NCBI RefSeq assembly: GCF_003838195.1
Contig: NZ_RCBY01000716.1
Location: 1-64,000, forward strand
Length of the DNA stretch: 64,000 nucleotides
DNA from: Okeania hirsuta
GTDB lineage: Bacteria > Cyanobacteriota > Cyanobacteriia > Cyanobacteriales > Microcoleaceae
Direction: 5' to 3'
Part shown: piece by piece, positions 45,964 through 54,900 of the stretch
Layout: the number at the start of each line of letters is the position of its first letter
How positions within the stretch are numbered: the first letter of the stretch is position 1
Translations under genes and position numbers: made by a program
The notes under the pieces: model-generated
What the model was told of the DNA's origin: nothing
What the model saw: the letters and a program-made list of their open reading frames with translations, nothing else
Databases searched by the model: none

Positions 45964-48900
45964 ATGCACAGTTCTCAAATCGCTATTATAGGTATCGCTT
46001 GTAGACTTCCCGGTTCCAAGGACTACAACGAGTATTGGCAAAATCTGGAACAAGGCATAAATAGTATCAGTGAAATTCCTGCCGAAAGATGGGATGTAGA
46101 AAAATATTACTCTCCTCATCCTGAAAGACCCCATAAAACAATTAGTAAATGGGCAGGATTAACAGAAGGTATAGACCAGTTTGATGCCCAGTTCTTCGAA
46201 ATATCTCCCAGAGAAGCAGAAAAAATAGACCCACAACATAGAATTATGTTGGAATTGAGCTGGTCTTGTATAGAAGATGCAGGTTACTCACCATCTGAAC
46301 TTTCAGGAAAAGACATAGGTGTTTTTATAGGGGCGTGTAACTATGACTCTATTCTGTTGATGAACCAAAATCAAGATAATGTAGAGGGTCATAGTGGGAC
46401 AGGAACTTGGACTTGTATGATTCCCAACCGTATATCTTCATTTTTTAACTTCCACGGTCCAAGTATTCCTATAGATACAGCTTGCTCGAGTTCCCTAGTG
46501 GCTGTTCATTACGCACTCAAATCCCTGAAAGAATCAGAATGTGAGATGGCATTAGTAGGTGGGATTAGTGTATTATTCACCTCAACAACATACATCCAGA
46601 TGAGTCAATTGGGGATGTTATCGCCTACTGGACAATGTAGAACATTTAGTAGTGATGCTGATGGTTATGTGAGGGGAGAAGGAGCAGGAGTAGTTTTATT
46701 AAAACCTCTAGCCAAAGCCAGAAAAGATGGCGATCGGATTTATGGTGTGATTCAAGGGAGTGCTATTAACCACGGAGGTAAGGCGAGGACGATCACATCT
46801 CCCAATGTCTACTCTCAAGCTCAAGTAATTCGATCGGCCTATACTAACGCCAATGTTTCCCCGAATACAGTATCTTATATAGAATCCCATGGTACAGGCA
46901 CACCATTGGGAGACCCCATAGAAATTAATGCCTTGAAGAGAGCCTACAAACAACTTTATAGTCAGTATGGAGTAGAAAAAACAGAGAAACCCTACTGTGG
47001 TATAGGAGCAGTAAAAAGTAATATAGGGCATTTGGAAGGAGCGGCAGGAATTGCTGGATTAATCAAAGTATTATTAGCAATGAAGTACAAAAAACTGCCA
47101 AAAATTGTCAATTTCAAAGGATTAAATCCACGGATAAATATTAAAGATACTCCTTTCTATCTCATAGAGGAAAATCAAGAATGGAAACGATTAAAGAATG
47201 AATCGGGTGAAGAGATTCCTAGACGTGCAGGTTTAAGTTCTTTTGGTATTGGTGGCGTCAATGCTCATATCGTTTTTGAAGAACCAGAAGAGGTTAAAGT
47301 TGAAAAAAATGATAATCTGGAGCCTCCCCAAAAGATTTTAACTCTCTCAGCACAGACAGAAATAGCACTGCAGGAATTAGCAAAAAAATATCAAGGTTAT
47401 TTAGAATCAAAAACTGAATTATCGCTACAAAATATATGCTTCACTGCTAATACAGGGAGAACACATTTTGAAGAAAGGGTGGCGATAGTAGCCGAGTCAA
47501 AGAGCGATTTACAGGAAAAATTAGCAGATTTTCTTCAAGGTAATGACACAAATGGAGTGTTCAGAGGAAAGGTAGCAAGTCAGGAGAAGGAGATTGCTTT
47601 TCTGTTTACTGGGCAGGGTTCTCAATATGTAGATATGGGACGACAACTATATGAGACTCAAGCAACATTTCGGAAAATTCTAGACCAATGCGATGAAATT
47701 CTAAAAGAATATCTAGAAGTACCTCTATTAGAAGTTCTTTATTCTAAGTCAAGTTCTTCTTTATTAGACCAAACAGCTTATACCCAACCTGCTTTATTTT
47801 CAATAGAATACGCCCTAGCTAAGTTATGGGAATCTTGGGGGATTAAACCTAATGTGGCGCTAGGCCACAGTGTGGGAGAATATGTAGCCGCAACAGTAGC
47901 AGGAGTATTCAGTTTAGAAGATGGTCTGAAATTAATCGCCATGCGGGGCAAGTTGATGCAGCAGTTACCCTCCGGTGGTGAAATGGTATCTTTGTTAGCA
48001 TCAGAATCTCAAGTAATAGAAGCTATAGGCGAGTATAGTTCTAAAGTGGCAATAGCAGCAATTAATGGACCGAAAAGTATAGTAATTTCTGGTGAAAGGG
48101 AAGCGATAACAGCCATTTGTAGTAAATTAAAATCTCAAAGAGTAAAATCCAAAAAATTACAGGTATCCCATGCTTTTCATTCCCCATTAATGGAGCCAAT
48201 GTTGGCGGAGTTTGCAGCAGTAGCTCAGGAAGTAACTTATAGTCAACCTCGAATATCACTCATTTCTAATGTAACGGGAGAAAAAATAGGTGCAGAAATT
48301 GCTACTCCTGAATATTGGGTGGGTCATGTCCGAGAACCAGTAAGATTTGCTCAGAGTATGAAAACCCTAAATGAGCAAGGATATCAATTATTCCTGGAAA
48401 TTGGACCGAAGCCAATATTGCTGGGGATGGGACGTCAATGTGTAGCAGAAGAGAGTGGTATTTGGTTGCCGTCACTACGTCCGGGGATAGATGAATGGCA
48501 ACAGATACTATCAAGTTTAGGACAGTTATATGTACAGGGTATTAAGGTAGATTGGTTAGGTTTTGAGGGAGATTATTCTCATCAGAAAGTAGAATTGCCA
48601 ACTTATCCATTTCAGCGAGAAAGATATTGGGTAGATGCTCCGAAAAATCAACAGCAAAATACTACTAATCAAAGTTCAAATTTAATTTTTGAACTAATTA
48701 ATCGAGGTGATGCAGAAGAGTTAATTCAAGAACTAAATTTATCTGAAGAATTAACAGAAGAGGAACAAAAATTATTACCTAAGTTGTTAAATATTTTAAC
48801 GACTAGGCATCAAAAAAATCTCCAAAATCAACGGGATATAGTTGGTGATTATTATGATGAGTTAGCTTCTTTTATGGATGAAGAAGCAATTTTGAACTAT

Positions 48901-51675
48901 ATTCCTTTGCCAGGAATTATCAAAGGATTTTCCTGGGTTTTATTTGCTAAGTTGAAAAGCGAACAGAAATATCATAAATTAGCATCAACTGCCCAGAAAG
49001 AAATTAGAAATATAGGTTGGCAGAAAGTAGATTTTGATTCTTGTCAGAAAGTTCTGGATATTGGTTGTGGTCATGGAACCGACTTAATGACTTTAGGTGA
49101 AAAGTATAATCATTTAAACCTTTGTGGCTATACAATATCAGATAGGCAAGTAGAATTAGGAAACAAAAAAATTAGTGAATTAAACCTACAAGATAGGGCA
49201 AAAATTGTTAATGGAGATAGTTCTCAGGATGAGTTTCCAGATAATTACGATTTGATATATGGATTTGAAGTGATTTGTCATATCAAAAAGAAAAAGGAAC
49301 TATTTTTAAACATCAAAAATCACTTAAAAGATAGGGGTAATTTCGTCATGTCAGACTTTATCTCTAACGCTTCATTTGATATTGATTATGATGCTCACTC
49401 GTCTTATCTGATAACTCAAAAAGAATGGCTATATTTACTATCAGAAAGTCAGATCAAAATTCTACGTTATGTAGATATTAGCAAGGAGATTGCTAATGGT
49501 TTAGACGATCCTAATTTTCCAGAGAATCTCGACTATGTATGTAAGAAAAGTAATTTAAACGAAAATGCGAGAGTAGGGTTGCAATCTTATGACAATTTAT
49601 ACAAAATGTTGCGTAAGGGGCTAGTCAGTTATGTAGTAATGACAGCTCAAAAACAAGAGTCATTGTCAGTAGATGAAATTTATAAGTGGAACCAAGAAAT
49701 TCTCCAAAATCCACTACATTACTCCGATGTTTCATTACAACAACTTTTCTATGGAGTGGAATGGAAAAAAATAAGTCCTCGACAAGAACAGAGAAAACAA
49801 CTGTCGAAAAATTGGATAATATTCAGCGATAAAGATGGTGTAGGTGAAAGACTGAAAAATATCCTAGAGGAAAGAGGCGATCGCTGTTTGATGGTATTTA
49901 GAGGGGAAACCTATCAGCAAAAAGAAACAGGAAGTTGGGAGTTAAACCCATCTAGTCCAGCAGATTTTGCCAGTTTTTGCCAAGATGCAAAGGTAAATGT
50001 TGGGGAAAATCTGAAAATAATTCACTTGTGGAGTCTAGAAACTACAGCTTCTCAACAACTAACTCAGTCAGCTTTAGAGTCAGCACAAAAGTATAGTTGT
50101 GGTAGTGTATTGCATCTAATGCAAGCTATAGAAAAACACTGGGATTTGAACTCACCCTCATCTCAACTGTGGTTAATTACCAAAGGTTCCCAGTCCGTGT
50201 TGCCTGTAGAAGAAGTAGCAATAGCTCAAACCCCACTATGGGGAATAGGAAAAGTCATATCTCTAGAACATCCTGAACTATGGGGAGGACTACTAGACTT
50301 AGACCAGGCATCGTCCACAAATGAAAATGAAGCAGAAACACTACTACAGCTACTAGAAGAAGAGCAAGAAGAAGATCAACTGGCCATCCGTAATGGAGAA
50401 ATCTATGTAGCTCGTTTAGAAAGAAAACTCTTAGCAGAGTCTCAGCAAATATCTTTCAGTGAGTCAGGAAGTTATTTAATTACTGGGGGAACAGGATCAT
50501 TAGGATTGAGCATAGCTCAATGGTTAGTAGAGAAGGGATGTAAACATCTAGTATTAACTGGTCGCTCTCAACCATCAGAGCAAGCACAATTGAAGATTAA
50601 TAGTTTAGAGAAACAAGGAGCAGAAGTAGTTGTAACTCAAGCAGATGTATCTGTTCAAGAAGATATGGAGAGAGTGTTCAAGCAAGTAGAAGAAGGAATA
50701 CCACCTCTCAAAGGAGTAATTCATGCAGCAGGACTGGTAGGATTGAACCTGCTTCAGGAGATGGAACTTTCTCAACTTGAAGCCATACTCCGTCCAAAAG
50801 TAATAGGAGGATGGTTGCTACATCAATTAACCCAGAACCTTGAGCTAGACTTTTTTGTGAATTTCTCCTCCATTGCATCAGTATGGGGTTCAAAAGCTCA
50901 AGCTCACTATGCAGCAGCCAACAATTTTCTAGATGGATTAACTTATTATCGACAATCTCTGGGATTACCAACCTATAGCATAAATTGGGGGCCTTGGTCA
51001 GGAGGCGGAATGGCAGAAGGAGAGGCCATGAATTGGTTAAACCAAATGGGCGTAAAACCACTAGATCCAGAAAAAGCAATAGCTGCCTTGGAGAAAGTAT
51101 TAACCAGCAATAACCCTCAAACAGTAGTAGCAGATATAAATTGGGATTTATTTAAAGACCTCTATGAACTAGGAGGTAAACGATCGTTTCTGCAAGAAAT
51201 TTCACGAGACTCAGAAGCAACAGATGGAGAACAGACTTCCGGACGTAAATCGGAATTGTTAGAACAACTTCATCAAGCTCCAGAAAGTGAACGGAACGAA
51301 ATACTCATTGAGCAGTTGCAAAATGATGTAGCTAAAATTATCGGATTATCGAAATCTAAACTTCCAGATCCGGAGTTAGGATTCTTTAAAATGGGAATGG
51401 ATTCCTTGATGGCAGTTGAGCTAAGAAATCTGTTGAGTTCTACTTTTAATTCTTCCATCAGCACAGCTACCTTGTTTGAAAAGTCTAATATCAAAGACTT
51501 AGCTGAATACTTGATCGAAGAAATTTTCCCAGAAGGGGAGGAAGAAGAAATTGATGTTCAAGATAGTCAAGAAGTAACTCCTCCCAAACAGATAGAAACA
51601 GAATTTGAAGGAGAAGTTGATAGTGCCATTGCCTCAGAATTAGAAGAAATCCAAGCTTTGCTGAAGGAGGACTAG
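45964..51675 (+). CDS. Type I PKS module A: KS-AT-MT-KR-ACP
   Basis: 1903 residues. KS (about 5-425) has C174 in [27 protein letters not shown] and KSNIGHLEGAAG. AT (about 540-830) has S636 in [10 protein letters not shown] and HAFHS at 736-740, the malonyl-CoA type. A class I SAM methyltransferase (about 960-1230) has VLDIGCGHG at 1030-1038. KR (about 1500-1690) has TGGTGSLG from 1507 and catalytic Y1649. W1641 eight residues before the Tyr and no LDD motif predict an A-type ketoreductase (L-alcohol). The ACP carries S1814 in MGMDSLMAVE. There is no loading domain, so the starter must come from elsewhere. The MT motif is unlike the common long PKS C-methyltransferase, so O-methylation should also be considered. 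Confidence 0.93.
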   Translation: MHSSQIAIIGIACRLPGSKDYNEYWQNLEQGINSISEIPAERWDVEKYYSPHPERPHKTISKWAGLTEGIDQFDAQFFEISPREAEKIDPQHRIMLELSWSCIEDAGYSPSELSGKDIGVFIGACNYDSILLMNQNQDNVEGHSGTGTWTCMIPNRISSFFNFHGPSIPIDTACSSSLVAVHYALKSLKESECEMALVGGISVLFTSTTYIQMSQLGMLSPTGQCRTFSSDADGYVRGEGAGVVLLKPLAKARKDGDRIYGVIQGSAINHGGKARTITSPNVYSQAQVIRSAYTNANVSPNTVSYIESHGTGTPLGDPIEINALKRAYKQLYSQYGVEKTEKPYCGIGAVKSNIGHLEGAAGIAGLIKVLLAMKYKKLPKIVNFKGLNPRINIKDTPFYLIEENQEWKRLKNESGEEIPRRAGLSSFGIGGVNAHIVFEEPEEVKVEKNDNLEPPQKILTLSAQTEIALQELAKKYQGYLESKTELSLQNICFTANTGRTHFEERVAIVAESKSDLQEKLADFLQGNDTNGVFRGKVASQEKEIAFLFTGQGSQYVDMGRQLYETQATFRKILDQCDEILKEYLEVPLLEVLYSKSSSSLLDQTAYTQPALFSIEYALAKLWESWGIKPNVALGHSVGEYVAATVAGVFSLEDGLKLIAMRGKLMQQLPSGGEMVSLLASESQVIEAIGEYSSKVAIAAINGPKSIVISGEREAITAICSKLKSQRVKSKKLQVSHAFHSPLMEPMLAEFAAVAQEVTYSQPRISLISNVTGEKIGAEIATPEYWVGHVREPVRFAQSMKTLNEQGYQLFLEIGPKPILLGMGRQCVAEESGIWLPSLRPGIDEWQQILSSLGQLYVQGIKVDWLGFEGDYSHQKVELPTYPFQRERYWVDAPKNQQQNTTNQSSNLIFELINRGDAEELIQELNLSEELTEEEQKLLPKLLNILTTRHQKNLQNQRDIVGDYYDELASFMDEEAILNYIPLPGIIKGFSWVLFAKLKSEQKYHKLASTAQKEIRNIGWQKVDFDSCQKVLDIGCGHGTDLMTLGEKYNHLNLCGYTISDRQVELGNKKISELNLQDRAKIVNGDSSQDEFPDNYDLIYGFEVICHIKKKKELFLNIKNHLKDRGNFVMSDFISNASFDIDYDAHSSYLITQKEWLYLLSESQIKILRYVDISKEIANGLDDPNFPENLDYVCKKSNLNENARVGLQSYDNLYKMLRKGLVSYVVMTAQKQESLSVDEIYKWNQEILQNPLHYSDVSLQQLFYGVEWKKISPRQEQRKQLSKNWIIFSDKDGVGERLKNILEERGDRCLMVFRGETYQQKETGSWELNPSSPADFASFCQDAKVNVGENLKIIHLWSLETTASQQLTQSALESAQKYSCGSVLHLMQAIEKHWDLNSPSSQLWLITKGSQSVLPVEEVAIAQTPLWGIGKVISLEHPELWGGLLDLDQASSTNENEAETLLQLLEEEQEEDQLAIRNGEIYVARLERKLLAESQQISFSESGSYLITGGTGSLGLSIAQWLVEKGCKHLVLTGRSQPSEQAQLKINSLEKQGAEVVVTQADVSVQEDMERVFKQVEEGIPPLKGVIHAAGLVGLNLLQEMELSQLEAILRPKVIGGWLLHQLTQNLELDFFVNFSSIASVWGSKAQAHYAAANNFLDGLTYYRQSLGLPTYSINWGPWSGGGMAEGEAMNWLNQMGVKPLDPEKAIAALEKVLTSNNPQTVVADINWDLFKDLYELGGKRSFLQEISRDSEATDGEQTSGRKSELLEQLHQAPESERNEILIEQLQNDVAKIIGLSKSKLPDPELGFFKMGMDSLMAVELRNLLSSTFNSSISTATLFEKSNIKDLAEYLIEEIFPEGEEEEIDVQDSQEVTPPKQIETEFEGEVDSAIASELEEIQALLKED
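47762..48419 (+). repeat. 658-bp AT tract identical to 58931-59588
   Basis: From TATTAGACCAAACAGC to GCCAATATT the DNA is identical, as far as I could compare by eye, to PKS C at a constant offset of 11169 bases. It covers most of the AT domain, including the active-site Ser and HAFHS. Sequence outside diverges at once. Confidence 0.9.
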
Positions 51676-51752
51676 TGGTCTGTCAATTTTGAATTGACGG
51701 GTTGAGGTAGATACGGGGACGCGGGGACGCGGAGAGAGGATTGATCCATCAT

Positions 51753-51903
51753 TAGATATCTCCAAAAATCAAAAATAAAATCAATTCTTATCCAGAAATT
51801 ATCAATTATTCCCCTCCAGGGAGGGGGAGGGGCGAGGGGAGGGTTCCCTGTTCCCAGCTCCGGTGTTCCCTGTTCCCTGTTGCCTCTTTTCTGGAGATGT
51901 CTA
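51753..51903 (+). mobile_element. MITE-like element (TAGACATCTCC family), copy 2, between PKS A and PKS B
   Basis: Ends TAGATATCTCC (51753-51763) and GGAGATGTCTA (51893-51903) are inverted (10 of 11). The left half matches copy 1; the right half holds GGGAGGGGGAGGGGCGAGG and GTTCCCT repeats. It ends 22 bases before the PKS B start codon, so it supplies most of the spacer between the two genes. Confidence 0.65.
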
Positions 51904-51925
51904 TATATATTGACAGAGGACTAAA

Positions 51926-54900
51926 ATGAACAATACTTCTCAAACAAACCAACAAAACGTCTTATCCAAAGAAGTACTTCAAACATTGAAGGAAATGCGG
52001 GGTAAACTCGCAGCAGTAAACAAAGCCAAAACCGAACCGATCGCCATTGTTGGCATGGCCTGTAGATTTCCTGGAGGAGCTAATGACCCATCAAAATACT
52101 GGAATTTATTACATGATGGTATAGATGCAATTACGCCAGTTCCTCCCGAACGTTGGGATGTAAGCGCTTATTACGATCCCGATCCAGAAGTTCCTGGGAA
52201 ATCCTACACTAGACAGGGTGGGTTTATCGATCAAGTTGACCAGTTTGACCCCTTATTTTTTGGTATTTCTCCTAGAGAAGCAGTTACTTTAGACCCTCAA
52301 TACAGACTACTGTTAGAGGTAACATGGGAAGCATTAGAAAACTCTGGACAAACATGGGAAAATCTGAAGAATAGTCAGACAAGTGTATTCATGGGCGCAT
52401 CGACAGATGACTATACTAGCGTCATTCTCCGTGAAGCAAATAGTTACCCTACTCTTGGCATTAATAGAAGTATTGGTGTAGGTCGTATTTCTCATCTCTT
52501 GGGTTTGCAAGGGTCTAATCTACAGGTAGATACAGCTTGTTCAAGTTCTTTAGTTGCTGCCCATTTAGCCTGTCAGAGTTTGCGTTCAGGAGAATCCAAC
52601 ATAGCATTAGTGGGTGGGGTAAATTTAATATTATCCCCCTTCAGCACTATTGGTCGTTGCCAAGCAAAAGCACTATCCCCTGACGGTCGTTGCAAGACTT
52701 TTGATGCTGCTGCCAATGGTTATGGTCAGGCAGAAGGATGTGGTGTCCTAGTTTTGAAGCGTTTGTCTGATGCAATTAGTGATGGCGATCTAATTTCCGC
52801 CGTTATTCGAGGTTCTGCTGTTAATCACGATGGGCCAAGTAGTGGGATGACAGTTCCTAATAAAATGGCTCAAAAGCAGGTAATTCAACAAGCTCTGACA
52901 AATGCTAAGTTAGAACCCAATCAAGTTAGCTATTTGGATGCTCACGGTACAGGAACTTCTTTGGGAGACCCAATTGAGATAGAAGCTCTAGCAGAAGTAT
53001 ACAAGAAAAAACGTCCAGTAGATTCCCCTTTAATTGTGGGCTCGGTCAAGACAAATCTTGGACATTTGGAAGCAGCAGCAGGGGTATCATCTTTGATGAA
53101 GGTGATTTTAGCCCTTAAGCATCAGGAAATCCCTCCTCATTTACATTTAAAACAACCCAATCCTCTTGTAGATTGGGATAAGTTACCAATAAAAATTCCT
53201 ACTTCTTTAATGCCTTGGTCTACCGAGGGAAAACCAAGAATAGGAGCAGTTAGTTCCTTTGGTATGGGTGGTACTAATGCTCATATAATTTTAGAAGAAG
53301 CTCCAGTTCAATTCAAAAGTCAAAATTCAAAAGTCAAAAGTGAAGAAAATAATCAATTCAAAAGTCAAAATTCAAAAGTCAGAAGTGAAGAATATTTAGA
53401 GCGTCCGCTGCATTTATTAACTTTATCGGCAAAAACAGAAAAAGCTTTAGCAGATTTAGTCAGTAGTTATCAAAAGCATTTAGAAACATATCCAGATTTA
53501 GCAGTCGCAGATGTCTGTTACACAGCTAATGCAGGAAGGAAACATTTTAAGCATCGACTAGCAGTTATTGCTTCTGACCAAAACGAATTAGCACAAAAGC
53601 TACTTGACCAAAAAACAGGAAAGGAAGTAGTTGGACTATGTTGTGGAGAATTTGATAGTGGTAGCGCAAGTTCTAAGCTAGCTTTCCTATTCACAGGTCA
53701 AGGTTCCCAATATGTGGATATGGGTAAGCAACTGTATGAAACTCAACCAACCTTCCGTCAGGCTTTAGATCAATGCGACCAAATTTTACAACCCTATCTA
53801 GAAGTACCTCTATTAGAAGTTATTTACCCTAAAGATGTACAAAAGTCAACCTCGAATTTGTTAGACCAGACAGCTTATACCCAACCTGCTCTATTTGCCA
53901 TTGAATATGCTTTGTTCAAATTATGGGAATCTTGGGGAATCAAACCAACTGTAGTCATGGGTCACAGTGTAGGAGAATATGTGGCAGCAACAGTAGCAGG
54001 AGTTTTCAGTTTAGAAGATGGTCTGAAATTAATTGCTATGCGGGGACAGTTGATGCAACAGTTACCCTCCGGTGGAGAGATGGTAGCAGTGATGGCCTCA
54101 GAATCTGTGGTTACAGAAGTAATAGCAGATTATAGTTCACAAGTGACAATAGCAGCGGTTAATGGACCAGAAAGTATGGTGATTTCTGGAGAGAGTGGAG
54201 CGATCGCTATCATTGGTAGTAAATTGGCAGGAATGGGAGTTAAGACAAAAAAATTACAGGTGTCCCATGCTTTTCATTCACCACTAATGGAGCCAATGTT
54301 GGCCGAATTTGCAACAGTAGCTGAGTCAGTCATCTATAATCGGCCGAAAATACCACTGGTATCCAATGTAACTGGTCACAAAGTAGGAAATGAAGTAACT
54401 AAGGCAGAATATTGGGTAAATCATATCCGACAACCAGTAAGGTTTTATCAAAGCATAAAAACATTGCACGAGCAAGGGAATGAACTTTTCTTGGAAATAG
54501 GACCGAAACCAATATTGTTAGGGATGGGGCGTAGATGTCTAGCAGGAGATGTGGGAGAATGGTTGCCATCATTGCGTCCGAAGAAAATCCCCCTCCAGTT
54601 ACCCTTAGAAAGGGGGAAGACAGAGGATGCTGCGCTTTTGAACGATGAATGGCAGCAAATGTTATTGACTTTAGGAAAGTTGTATGTTAGAGGTATCAAA
54701 ATAAATTGGTCAGGGTTTGACCAAGGTTATGCTCGTCAGAAAGTAGCATTGCCAACATATCCATTCCAACGACAACGTTACTGGGTAGAAAAAACAGAAA
54801 ACAAACAGAAACAACAACATCAAAAGTTAGAAAATATTGGTGAGACTCCAATTTTTCAACTACTCACTCAAGGAAACACAGAAACCCTCACTCAACAACT

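Noticed and set aside
45871-46134. Minus-strand ORF over the start of PKS A
   Set aside because: Shadow of the KS coding sequence and its leader.
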